Positions 1 through 6,364 of a stretch of 8,164 nucleotides of DNA are shown here, one piece after another. Position numbers and translations under genes: made by a program. A model generated the notes under the pieces. That model did not search any database. It had not been told where the DNA came from and saw only the letters and a program-made list of their open reading frames with translations. This stretch comes from Desulfobacteraceae bacterium. Its GTDB lineage: Bacteria; Desulfobacterota; Desulfobacteria; Desulfobacterales; Desulfobacteraceae. Position 1 is the first letter of the stretch. Each line of letters begins with the position of its first letter. The stretch spans positions 1 through 8,164 of the forward strand of contig JAFLJU010000445.1 of NCBI GenBank assembly GCA_022712835.1. The letters are read 5' to 3'.

Positions 1-63
1 ACATTCCTGGAGAATTTGCTCCTTGAATTCAGGGCTGTAATTTTGTCCATTTTTTCTTGTCAA
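1..63 (-). CDS. IS3-family transposase OrfA, N-terminal 21 residues only (runs off left edge)
   Basis: Partial gene that continues beyond base 1. The minus strand from base 63 encodes a TTG-initiated peptide beginning MTRKNGQ and continuing NYSPEFKEQILQEC. The basic start followed by (N/R)YSPEFK is the hallmark of IS3-family OrfA proteins, the helix-turn-helix DNA-binding half of the transposase. The TTG start is chosen because AAAGGAG sits 8 bases upstream (minus strand, bases 72-78) and no ATG is available in frame. OrfA normally combines with OrfB (DDE integrase domain) by programmed frameshifting; OrfB would lie to the left of the window. Only 21 codons are visible, so the subgroup and whether the element is intact cannot be judged. 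The frame is recognised by motif alone. Confidence 0.75.
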   Translation of the reverse strand, partial: MTRKNGQNYSPEFKEQILQEC

Positions 64-143
64 TTTTAGTGCTCCTTTCAGGTTTATTGTAATACCTGAT
101 TACGAGCAAAATGTCTCCACATTATATAGGGGTTTAGAGAGCA
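1..143 (-). mobile_element. Upstream end of an IS3-family insertion sequence (partial)
   Basis: The 80 bases before the OrfA start look like the usual short untranslated end of an IS3 element. Read on the minus strand they contain AACCCC, then a TA-rich block, then GTGGAGACA, the arrangement seen in IS3-family terminal inverted repeats (ACCC followed by GTGGACA). IS3 ends usually begin with TG; the first suitable TG is at 143-142, so the boundary is put at about base 143. This could be wrong by several bases because the opposite end, which would confirm the inverted repeat and the target duplication, is outside the window. Confidence 0.5.
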
Positions 144-261
144 ACCTTAAAAAAGGACAGCAATATAAAAATTACTCACTTCATAGGTCGTCCTTTCTCT
201 TAACTACCTGACCCCGGTAGCCACCCCCAAAAAAATATTTTCTATACAATAAATCGGGCTT
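144..261 (-). other. Gene-free remnant between IS end and attC-like site; possible broken cassette start
   Basis: No intact gene is seen here. Read on the minus strand (away from the attC-like site) the stretch has a T-rich tract, a small hairpin CTACC-N7-GGTAG (205-221), then AAAGGA six bases before an ATG at 184-182. That ATG is followed after one codon by TGA (ATG AAG TGA), so the apparent ribosome binding site leads nowhere. An overlapping GTG frame gives ten hydrophobic codons (VSNFYIAVLF) and stops at the edge of the insertion sequence. This fits a next gene cassette that has been broken by IS3 insertion or decay, but it is too short to identify. Confidence 0.35.
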
Positions 262-324
262 GTCCAACAAACGGTTCAGATTGTGGTTCGCTTCGCTCTC
301 ACAATCTAACCCTATTCGTTATGA
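262..324 (-). other. attC-like recombination site of a gene cassette
   Basis: A 63-base imperfect hairpin lies 43 bases downstream of the hydrolase stop codon. In the gene direction (minus strand) it ends with GTTGGAC (268-262), a full match to the integron core site GTTRRRY, and begins with TCATAAC (324-318), a weaker match to RYYYAAC (the AAC is kept). Inside, AGATTGTG (278-285) pairs perfectly with CACAATCT (300-307), and GGTT (273-276) pairs with AACC (308-311), leaving C277 as a single bulged base. Unpaired spacers separate this from the outer AAC/GTT pairs, and a 14-base GTTCGCTTCGCTCT loop closes the top. Total length, core site, internal spacer, extrahelical base and position just after a gene all fit attC. 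Weak points are the degenerate left core and the lack of a visible integrase or second attC. Confidence 0.6.
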
Positions 325-367
325 TTTATTTTCAATAACTTCTTTCTAATTGTAAACATTTGACGTG

Positions 368-1141
368 TTAACCCTGAATAACTTGAGATAAAAACTCTTG
401 CATAAAACTTAGTACTTCTTTTTCCGCTTCTAAATGTGGTGAATGTGCACAGTTGTTAATTATTTTTGAGTATACTGTACCCCCAAACTTAGAGGTAATG
501 GAGTTAACCTGTTCTGTTGTGCCAAATTGATCGTCTCGGCCTTGTATAGACAGCAATGGCACATCAATACTTGGCAAGAGGTATTCAATATTCCAGTGTC
601 TGAACGAGCTTGTCAGCCAAATTTCAGACCACGCCTTAAACATTATTTCTGTATTGTCTCCATGGTATTTGAACAAGCCCTTTAAGTTTCCTTGTTCCCA
701 TGCGTCATCAGCATCTTTAATTCCCGCAACAGTTTCTGACTCCACAAATACATGTGCCGCTTCCGTAATAATACCTTTTAATAGAGTCGGGCGCTCAGCA
801 CCAAAAATAAGACAAATACTACCACCGTCTGAATGTCCAATTAAAATGAAAGAAGTGTTTGGAATTACAGCTTCTAAAAGCAATGGTAGCGTATTGAGAG
901 CATGTTCATGCATAAAGTGAATAGTATACCTGTGATTTAAAGGAGATGATTTTCCATAACCTAAACGATCATAAACAAGTCCAGGACATCCCGTAGTTTT
1001 GCATAAACGTTCTGGAAAACCTTTCCACAGATCAACACATCCTAAACCTTCATGTAAGAACACCAGGTAAGGTTTGCTTTTGTCACCATCTAATAATTGA
1101 TAGTGAAGATAATTTTTATCATCGATTTTTAGGTTTGGCAA
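368..1141 (-). CDS. Alpha/beta hydrolase, probably cassette-borne
   Basis: A 257-residue soluble protein of the alpha/beta hydrolase fold. Visible features in order are the strand and oxyanion loop LVFLHEGLG (26-34), the nucleophile elbow GHSDGG with Ser104, a lid-like section about 130-190, the acid loop IQGRDDQFG with Asp203 or Asp204 (Asp204 fits the usual spacing), and the catalytic His233 in NCAHSPH. The triad is complete and the length normal, so the enzyme should be active; it has no signal peptide. Relatives include esterases, C-C bond hydrolases and enol-lactonases, and the substrate cannot be read. The start is TTG, with AAGGAG six bases upstream; no in-frame ATG competes. It is separated from the ligase operon by a terminator-like hairpin, is more AT-rich than the genes to its right, and is followed by an attC-like site, which suggests lateral acquisition. 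A role in the aromatic pathway is not implied by position alone. Confidence 0.88.
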   Translation of the reverse strand: MPNLKIDDKNYLHYQLLDGDKSKPYLVFLHEGLGCVDLWKGFPERLCKTTGCPGLVYDRLGYGKSSPLNHRYTIHFMHEHALNTLPLLLEAVIPNTSFILIGHSDGGSICLIFGAERPTLLKGIITEAAHVFVESETVAGIKDADDAWEQGNLKGLFKYHGDNTEIMFKAWSEIWLTSSFRHWNIEYLLPSIDVPLLSIQGRDDQFGTTEQVNSITSKFGGTVYSKIINNCAHSPHLEAEKEVLSFMQEFLSQVIQG

Positions 1142-1151
1142 AATTTACTCC

Positions 1152-1385
1152 TTATAAATCAGGACAAGTAATTATACGGCGCTTATCATTCAATTTTTCA
1201 CGGATACATCCAAATGTCTGGCTTCCGGTTGAACCTGGATTTTTTGTGATCTTTTTCTCGGAAGATGCGCACATGCCGATGATCTTGTCGGGGCAACTCC
1301 ACAAAGTGGTTGTCAAGGTGGCGGTGGAATAGAAATATAGGGAAAGTTTGCTGCAATATTTAAATTTGCGGCAGCCAAATCTCAT
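1152..1385 (-). pseudogene. Unrecognised ORF fragment upstream of the hydrolase
   Basis: An open frame of up to 77 codons ends at TAA 1152-1154, ten bases before the hydrolase start. I do not recognise it. The last 50 or so residues (from about TTTLWSCPDK to IITCPDL) look protein-like, with four cysteines, many lysines and codon use resembling real genes. The first 20 residues run through the operon's terminator hairpin, and no ribosome binding site precedes the ATG at 1385 or the internal TTG near 1320. This suggests the C-terminal remnant of a gene truncated at its 5' end, possibly at the junction between the operon and the acquired DNA. The opposite strand (1135-1332) is also open, so the coding call is uncertain. 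Confidence 0.3.
1171..1176 (-). promoter_or_regulatory. Possible -10 element before the hydrolase gene
   Basis: The minus strand reads TATAAT, a perfect -10 hexamer, giving a leader of roughly 23 bases before the TTG start of the hydrolase. No convincing -35 hexamer is found at 16-18 bases (the best is GAAAAA), so this is only a candidate. If real, the cassette carries its own promoter instead of relying on a distant integron promoter. Confidence 0.25.
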
Positions 1386-1408
1386 TCAAAGAAACGGCTG
1401 CCACAAAT
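1355..1408 (-). terminator. Hairpin terminator of the ligase operon
   Basis: Starting six bases after the ligase stop codon, the minus strand forms ATTTGTGGCAGCC (1408-1396) paired with GGCTGCCGCAAAT (1376-1364): 13 pairs with one G-T wobble and a 19-base loop. The tail TTTAAATATT is T-rich but interrupted, so this is a strong hairpin with a modest U-tract. Its place immediately after the last gene of the operon supports a terminator or 3'-stabilising role. Confidence 0.6.
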
Positions 1409-1413
1409 CAAAT

Positions 1414-2985
1414 TTAAGCTGATATCACTTTTTCTTCTTCCAGTTTTTTCAATTCAAACCGTTTCACCTTTCCTGTTGCTGTTTTGGGCAGGTCCTCCAC
1501 AAAATGAATCCACCGGGGAAATTTGTAGTGGGCCAGGTCTTTCTTTACATAGGTTTTAATCTCTTTCTCAAGTTCATCTGACGGTGATAAGCCATTGTTC
1601 AGAACAATATAGGCACAGGGCTTTACAAGATTCTCTTCATCCCTGCCCGGTACAACAGCACACTCAAGAACAGCCGAATGACCGATGAGACTTGCCTCGA
1701 CCTCAATGGGGGAAACCCAGATACCCCCGACCTTTAACATATCATTGGACCGACCTACATAATAGTAAAACCCCTCTTCATCCACAAAGAATTTATCGTC
1801 GGTGTTAAACCATTCTCCCAGCATGGATTCCTTGGTTTTTTTGTGCTTGTTCCAATAGTAGGCTGCGATGCTCTCCCCCTTGATGAGAACCGTTCCTATC
1901 TCTCCCTGGGGCAGCTCATTAAAGTTCTCATCCACAATTTTTGCTTCATATCCCGGCACTATCTGCCCTGTACTTCCCGGCCGAATATTATCCATCCGGT
2001 TAGAAATATAGATGTGAACAACTTCTGTAGACCCAATTCCATCCAGAATGTCCACATTGAACCTATCTTTCCACCGGTGAAATATATCGGCCGGCAATGC
2101 TTCTCCCGCAGAGACACAGAGTCTGACACCTTTCATTTCTCCTTCTTGTGCAAGCATGGCGCCGTAGAGGGTGGGAACCCCAAAAAACAAGGTGGGATTA
2201 TGGCTTTCAATGGTATTATAGACGGATAAAGGTGTCGGTCGGTCCGGCATCAACACGGTTGTCGCACCGACGCTGAAAGGGAAATAAAGCCCATTGCCCA
2301 GGCCGTAGGCAAAAAATAATTTTGCAGCTGAAAAACAGATGTCATTTTCTCTCACCTTCAGCACCTGGTTTCCATAGGTTTCGACACTGGCCAGCATATC
2401 ATGCTGTAAATGAACCGTACCCTTTGGCTGTCCTGTGGAACCGGAACTATACAGCCAGAAACAGGCATCATCAGGGCTGGTTGGTGCTGGCATGAGAGAA
2501 TCAGATTGATTGTTCACAAATGCTTCATAGGATGTGACCTCCTCCGGCATTGTTTTTCCGCTGCTGATAAAGAGGGTTTGCTCAAGAAATTTCAACAGGG
2601 GTTTAATTTCTTCAATCATGGGATAGAGGGCTTCATCCACCACCAAAACCCTTGCCCGGCTGTCATTTAAAAAATAAAGATAATCCTTTGGGCGCATTAA
2701 TGTATTCAGGCAGATGGGAACGGCCCCGGCTTTAATGGACCCAAAAAACACAACCGGGTAAAGTTCCGTATCCAGCATCAGCATGGCCACTCGGTCTTCC
2801 ATTCTAATTCCTGATTCTAAAAGACCATTTCCAAACCGGTTGACCTGGGTGGCAACTTGTCCATAGGTCATCTGCCGGTCTTCACATAGGATGGCTACCT
2901 TGTCTTTTCTTCCTTCGCGAATATGTCGATCCACAAAATAATCTGTCGCATTAAACAAATCGGATTGAGCTATATCAGATTTCAT
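1414..2985 (-). CDS. Benzoate-CoA ligase family protein
   Basis: A 523-residue AMP-forming enzyme of the ANL superfamily that activates an aromatic carboxylic acid: acid + ATP + CoA gives acyl-CoA + AMP + PPi, in the cytoplasm. The ATP-binding loop is YSSGSTGQPKG (179-189); the block SAAKLFFAYGLGNGL (219-233) is typical of benzoate-CoA ligases (BadA, BclA and BamY types) and includes the Ala-Tyr pair that lines the benzoate pocket. GIGSTE (316-321), the FNTDD motif (393-397), the hinge GRSNDMLKVGG (411-421) and the catalytic Lys506 in PKTATGK follow. All motifs are intact and the length is normal. The ATG start has GAAAGGA 8 bases upstream; the symporter gene ends 21 bases before. Last gene of the sigma-54 operon. 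Benzoate is the likeliest substrate, but hydroxy-, amino- or hetero-aromatic acids are possible within this family. Confidence 0.88.
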   Translation of the reverse strand: MKSDIAQSDLFNATDYFVDRHIREGRKDKVAILCEDRQMTYGQVATQVNRFGNGLLESGIRMEDRVAMLMLDTELYPVVFFGSIKAGAVPICLNTLMRPKDYLYFLNDSRARVLVVDEALYPMIEEIKPLLKFLEQTLFISSGKTMPEEVTSYEAFVNNQSDSLMPAPTSPDDACFWLYSSGSTGQPKGTVHLQHDMLASVETYGNQVLKVRENDICFSAAKLFFAYGLGNGLYFPFSVGATTVLMPDRPTPLSVYNTIESHNPTLFFGVPTLYGAMLAQEGEMKGVRLCVSAGEALPADIFHRWKDRFNVDILDGIGSTEVVHIYISNRMDNIRPGSTGQIVPGYEAKIVDENFNELPQGEIGTVLIKGESIAAYYWNKHKKTKESMLGEWFNTDDKFFVDEEGFYYYVGRSNDMLKVGGIWVSPIEVEASLIGHSAVLECAVVPGRDEENLVKPCAYIVLNNGLSPSDELEKEIKTYVKKDLAHYKFPRWIHFVEDLPKTATGKVKRFELKKLEEEKVISA

Positions 2986-3006
2986 AACAAATATCCTTTC
3001 AATAGA

Positions 3007-4500
3007 TTATTTAGTCAAAATAGGATGAAAAAACAGTTTAAGGCTTTCCTTTTCAGTTTTGCCCGGTTGGGTTAAGTAGGAGCCGACAAAGAAAACAATG
3101 CCCGAAATAATAAAAGCGGTCAAAAATCCATTCAATTGGAAGAAGGCTTTCTGGGGGAAAAGAACCATGGCTTTACCACCGATAAAAAAGAAGGTGACGT
3201 TGAGTGAGACACCTACCAATGTGGATAAAATGGCACCCGTTGCCGTTGCTCTCTTCCAATAATAGGCACCCCAAAGAGCAAAAAAGGTCACCGCCACTGT
3301 ACCGAATGCAATAATGGAAAGTTCTGCCACAGGCGTTTTGGGGTTCCAGGCAATTGCCACACAAACGGCCATTATAATGGCCACAAAGGCCCTGGAAATG
3401 TTAATCAGTTCAGATGATTTGGTCTGGGGTCTAAATGTCTTGAAAATATCCACTGAAAGATTTGCCGCATTTCCAAAAACAAGACCGTTTACCGTTGACA
3501 TGGCAGCCGTAAAGCCGCCCGCCACAGCAAAAGCCGCCAGCCAGTCCGGCATGCTTGCAGAGGCAACCAGTCCGTAAATTTTGTCTGATTGAACCCCTGT
3601 GAGTCCTGGAACAATGATAGTACCGGCAATCCCTACCAGGGTCGGCATGGTAATAATCACCAGGCAAATGCCGCCGAAGGAGAGGAACATCGCTTTTAAC
3701 CCCCTTGCTGACCGGCTTGAATAGGCATGCATATAGGGTTGTGGAAAACAGACACATCCCAGACACATGGCCGCTGCCATTCCGAAAACCATGGGATAGT
3801 TCCAGACTTTGCCTCCGGCCCAGCCAAGTTGAAACAGGTTGGGATGCTTTGCCAAAACCATTTCCATGGTCGGAACAAACCCGCCGTTTTTCATCATGAC
3901 AAAAAAGAAGAGGACAAAGACCATGATGGAAAAAAAGACCCCCTGGATGGCATTGACCCAGGCAGCTCCTTTCATTCCCCCCATCATCAGGTATAAAGCT
4001 ATGAAAAAGGGAACAAAAAAGAGCCCTACATGGAAGGAAATGATGCCTTCGCTCATGGCCTCCAACATGACCCCTATTCCCTGAATCTGGGCGACGATGT
4101 AGGGAATAGACGCCACTAGAACAACCATGACCAATACGATTTTCATGGGGGTGCCGTATCGTTCACCAAAGGGAGCTCCCATGGTCATCCATTTTCTGGA
4201 CCGTCCCAGCAGGAAGGTTTTTTTATGCATGAAATACCACAAAAACCCCAGGGGAACCAGGTTGGCGGTTAGAACATAAAGGCTGCCAAATCCCAGGCGA
4301 TATCCAAAGCTGGCCATTCCGAACATGGAAAAAGCACTGAGGAAGGATGCCAGAAGGCTGAAAATGAGCACAAAATACCCAAGACTGGATCCTGCTACAA
4401 AATAATCATCGGCACTTTTGGTAAACCCTTTGCGAAAGGCCACATAGCTTATATAGACGGATACCATGCAAAGGCTGGTAATAATAATGACAGCGACCAT
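3007..4500 (-). CDS. Sodium:solute symporter (SSS) family permease
   Basis: A 497-residue, very hydrophobic inner-membrane protein with about 12-13 membrane segments. SSS-family marks are SLLASFLSAFSMFG (48-61, first sodium-site helix), GGMKGAAWVNAIQG (174-187) and GFTAAMSTVNGLVFGNAANL (329-348), whose Ser335 and Thr336 correspond to the Na2-site hydroxyls. It should import a solute, usually an organic acid, with sodium. The ATG lies one base after the stop of the small membrane protein gene, and AGGAGG is placed inside the last codons of that gene, so translation is probably coupled. The ligase gene follows 21 bases later. The pairing with an aromatic acid:CoA ligase suggests an aromatic carboxylate as substrate (inference); the overall arrangement resembles pantothenate (PanF) or acetate (ActP) permeases with their small partners, so sequence alone does not settle it. 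Confidence 0.9.
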   Translation of the reverse strand: MVAVIIITSLCMVSVYISYVAFRKGFTKSADDYFVAGSSLGYFVLIFSLLASFLSAFSMFGMASFGYRLGFGSLYVLTANLVPLGFLWYFMHKKTFLLGRSRKWMTMGAPFGERYGTPMKIVLVMVVLVASIPYIVAQIQGIGVMLEAMSEGIISFHVGLFFVPFFIALYLMMGGMKGAAWVNAIQGVFFSIMVFVLFFFVMMKNGGFVPTMEMVLAKHPNLFQLGWAGGKVWNYPMVFGMAAAMCLGCVCFPQPYMHAYSSRSARGLKAMFLSFGGICLVIITMPTLVGIAGTIIVPGLTGVQSDKIYGLVASASMPDWLAAFAVAGGFTAAMSTVNGLVFGNAANLSVDIFKTFRPQTKSSELINISRAFVAIIMAVCVAIAWNPKTPVAELSIIAFGTVAVTFFALWGAYYWKRATATGAILSTLVGVSLNVTFFFIGGKAMVLFPQKAFFQLNGFLTAFIISGIVFFVGSYLTQPGKTEKESLKLFFHPILTK

Positions 4501-4501
4501 T

Positions 4502-4792
4502 TTAATTTTCCTCCTCTATGGTTTCTTTGGCGGTGACCTGTTCAAGCGCATCCATGATTTCTTCAAGGTCCTCATCATATATGGCCAAATCTGTCCCAAA
4601 CAGATAAATCCATTCAATCACAAAGAGAGTCGCACCAATCAACAGCATAATAAACGCCCAGGAGGGCATTCCCATAATGAGACCAACTTCACCATAACTG
4701 CCATATCCGATGGGGCACCAGCAGAACAGGGTGAGAACAAAAAATAAGATTAAAAAAATGGTATTTTTCTTTTTGTTTACGGTAGACGCCAT
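4502..4792 (-). CDS. Small two-helix membrane protein, predicted SSS permease partner
   Basis: A 96-residue protein with a short basic N-terminus (NKKKN, 6-10), membrane helix 1 at about 11-29, a Gly-rich turn, helix 2 at about 45-65 and a strongly acidic C-terminal tail (YDEDLEEIMDALEQ onward). It resembles the small proteins encoded just ahead of SSS permeases, such as YhdT next to PanF and YjcH next to ActP; the GMPSW turn before helix 2 is reminiscent of YhdT (DUF997), but I cannot confirm family membership. It is the first gene of the operon: AAAGGAG lies 7 bases before the ATG, and its stop codon is one base from the permease start. A structural or assembly role for the permease is inferred from position. 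Confidence 0.75.
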   Translation of the reverse strand: MASTVNKKKNTIFLILFFVLTLFCWCPIGYGSYGEVGLIMGMPSWAFIMLLIGATLFVIEWIYLFGTDLAIYDEDLEEIMDALEQVTAKETIEEEN

Positions 4793-4824
4793 TCACTTTC
4801 TCCTTTTGTGTTGAAGATTTTAAA

Positions 4825-4850
4825 AAATCAATTTACCAAATCTATTTACC
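4825..4850 (-). repeat. Tandem 13-base repeat in the operon leader
   Basis: On the minus strand GGTAAATAGATTT (4850-4838) is followed directly by GGTAAATTGATTT (4837-4825), two copies differing at one base. They lie between the predicted transcription start and the first gene. It may be a regulator site, a leader RNA element or chance in AT-rich DNA. Confidence 0.5.
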
Positions 4851-4877
4851 AATGGAGCGTTAATAGCTTCCCTAAGT

Positions 4878-4893
4878 AGCAAATCATATGCCA
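4878..4893 (-). promoter_or_regulatory. Sigma-54 (RpoN) -24/-12 promoter of the uptake/activation operon
   Basis: The minus strand reads TGGCAT-ATGAT-TTGCT, against the consensus TGGCAC-N5-TTGCW: the invariant GG and GC are present with exact spacing and only one consensus base differs. The predicted start is near base 4867, giving a leader of about 75 bases. It lies 120 bases after the stop of a sigma-54-dependent activator gene, which independently supports it: the activator is the obvious candidate to open this promoter. Confidence 0.85.
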
Positions 4894-4895
4894 GC

Positions 4896-4927
4896 CTGTT
4901 TCAAGTTAGATAATGGCTTCGAAACAG
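4896..4927 (-). promoter_or_regulatory. Inverted repeat abutting the -24 element
   Basis: CTGTTTC (4927-4921) and GAAACAG (4902-4896) form a perfect 7-base inverted repeat with an 18-base spacer; the pairing continues inward (GAAG/CTT) if one base is bulged. Its right arm ends two bases before the -24 box, centred near -45. That is close for a classical upstream activator site, so a second regulator or a bending protein is also possible. Confidence 0.4.
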
Positions 4928-4988
4928 CTATAGGAATGATGCTTTCAGTATATTGACAGGATTAGAACTGAACGGATTTACTGGAAAG

Positions 4989-5013
4989 GAGCTTTCTGGA
5001 CCGGAAAGATCCT
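4989..5013 (-). promoter_or_regulatory. Inverted repeat after the regulator gene: upstream activator site or weak terminator
   Basis: GGATCTTTC (5013-5005) and GAAAGCTCC (4997-4989) pair with a single mismatch around a 7-base centre. The centre is about 134 bases upstream of the predicted sigma-54 start, the usual distance for NtrC-type activator sites. A second CTTTCC follows at 4988-4983. It begins just after the regulator's stop codon and lacks a clean T-run, so a terminator role is less convincing but not excluded. Confidence 0.4.
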
Positions 5014-5014
5014 T

Positions 5015-6364
5015 TCACTCATTCCGGGGAGTCAGCTGATATTTTTTAATTTTTTTTCTCAGGGTGGGCAATGAAATTTCAAGAATTTTTGCGGCACGGG
5101 TTTTATTCCATTGGACCGATTCCAGAGTTTTCAAAATATGTCTGTTTTCAACCTGGGAAAGCGCCCCGGGATTGCTGTTTTCTTCAATGGAATTCGGATG
5201 CTGGCGCAAAAGGTCTTCAATGGCATCCAGCAGAATAACACTTCCCCTGGATCCTATGGATGCAGAGACAATAATATTTTCAAGCTCACGGACATTTCCT
5301 GTCCAGGGATGACATTTAAGTCTTTCGATGCAGCCTTCCTGGAGAGTCATCTGTTTAATCCCCAGCGTATTGACCGTTTTTTGGATAAAATGAGCAACCA
5401 GAATATCCACATCGGATAGTCTTTGCCGAAGGGACGGAAGGGTTATGACCACTACCTTGAGCCGATAGTACAGATCATCCCTGAATGTTTTCTGGCTGAC
5501 CATTTTTACCAGATCTTTGTTGGTGGCGGCAATGATCCTGCACCGGGATTTTAAAAAAATTTTCCCCCCCACCCGCATGTATTGTTTTCTTTCAAGGAAT
5601 CCTAAAAGTTTGCCCTGGAGGTTTAGGGGTAATTCTCCAACCTCATCAAGAAAAAGGGTTCCATCACCTGCCAATTCAATTTTACCCGGCCTTGAGTCTA
5701 TGGCACCGGTAAACGCACCTTTTTCATGGCCGAACAATTCACTTTCCAGAAGAGTCTCCACAATGGCGGAACAATCAAAGGTAACAAATGGGTTTTTACC
5801 ATAGGGGCTGCTCAGGTGAAGCCTTCTGGCCACTAGGTCCTTGCCCGTGCCGGTTTCACCTGTAATCAGTACGGTTGCCCTGTTCTGGCAAAGCATGCCG
5901 ATCATTTTAAAAATTTCTTTCATGGGTCGACTTTTACCCACGATTTCGCTTTCATTGTATTGACCACAATTTTCATCTGTAACCGCGATTTTGGTATCCT
6001 CATGAAAGCTTACAATGGCATCGTCCACTGCTTTTTCAAGTTCATCCGCATCCAGGGGTTTATGAATATAATCGTAGGCGCCTCTTTTCATGGCCTCGAT
6101 GGTGGTTTCCATGTCCTGGAATGCCGTGATCATGATGATTTTGGATAAAGGGTGGAATTCGTGCATCTGCTCCAGGGCATCCAGCCCGCTTCCGTCGGGA
6201 AGTCTGATATCAAGGATAACCACTTCAGGGGCAAACGTTTTAAAGGCCTTTATGGATTCCGCTATTGTGGATGCCCTGTGAATCTCGTGCCCTTTTTCAG
6301 ACATAAACATGCTGACAGATTCCCGGATGGCCTGTTCATCATCTACAACCAGAAGTTTAGCCAT
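5015..6364 (-). CDS. NtrC-family sigma-54-dependent response regulator
   Basis: A 449-residue transcription activator. Residues 1-115 are the receiver domain: acidic pocket Asp8/Asp9, phospho-acceptor Asp52 in LDIRLPDG, Thr80 and Lys102. Residues 140-375 are the AAA+ sigma-54 activation domain: Walker A GETGTGKD (169-176), the sigma-54 contact loop GAFTGA (216-221), Walker B GTLFLDE (235-241), RDDLYYRL (295-302) and WTGNVREL (354-361). Residues 406-444 hold a Fis-type helix-turn-helix (TRAAKILEISLPTLRKKIKKY). All key residues are intact. The ATG at 6364 is preferred to the one 30 bases upstream because it begins the receiver fold directly (MAKLLVVDDE), has GGGAG before it and overlaps the kinase stop as ATGGCTAA. 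It probably takes phosphate from the adjacent kinase and activates the sigma-54 promoter at 4878-4893. The arrangement recalls BamVW control of benzoate genes in Geobacter; orthology is not shown. Confidence 0.93.
   Translation of the reverse strand: MAKLLVVDDEQAIRESVSMFMSEKGHEIHRASTIAESIKAFKTFAPEVVILDIRLPDGSGLDALEQMHEFHPLSKIIMITAFQDMETTIEAMKRGAYDYIHKPLDADELEKAVDDAIVSFHEDTKIAVTDENCGQYNESEIVGKSRPMKEIFKMIGMLCQNRATVLITGETGTGKDLVARRLHLSSPYGKNPFVTFDCSAIVETLLESELFGHEKGAFTGAIDSRPGKIELAGDGTLFLDEVGELPLNLQGKLLGFLERKQYMRVGGKIFLKSRCRIIAATNKDLVKMVSQKTFRDDLYYRLKVVVITLPSLRQRLSDVDILVAHFIQKTVNTLGIKQMTLQEGCIERLKCHPWTGNVRELENIIVSASIGSRGSVILLDAIEDLLRQHPNSIEENSNPGALSQVENRHILKTLESVQWNKTRAAKILEISLPTLRKKIKKYQLTPRNE

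Noticed and set aside
205..221. CTACC-N7-GGTAG hairpin
   Set aside because: The stem is only five pairs with no T-run or conserved context that I can identify; noted but not called a terminator or riboswitch.
1225..1240. GTTGAAC/GTTCAAC as a second attC core upstream of the hydrolase
   Set aside because: It matches the seven-base core, but no partner core or hairpin lies within attC distance, so it is probably chance.
1135..1332. Plus-strand open frame of 65 codons between operon and hydrolase
   Set aside because: No ribosome binding site, overlaps the hydrolase start and the opposite-strand fragment, and no recognisable motif; the minus-strand frame looks slightly more coding-like.
1843..2229. 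Plus-strand open frame of 128 codons inside the ligase gene
   Set aside because: It lies wholly antisense to a gene with all family motifs, and its translation has no recognisable feature; it is a shadow frame.
4953..4981. TTGACA with TTTACT 18 bases downstream on the plus strand
   Set aside because: The -35 is perfect, but the -10 is poor and the promoter would point antisense into the regulator gene with no gene to serve.
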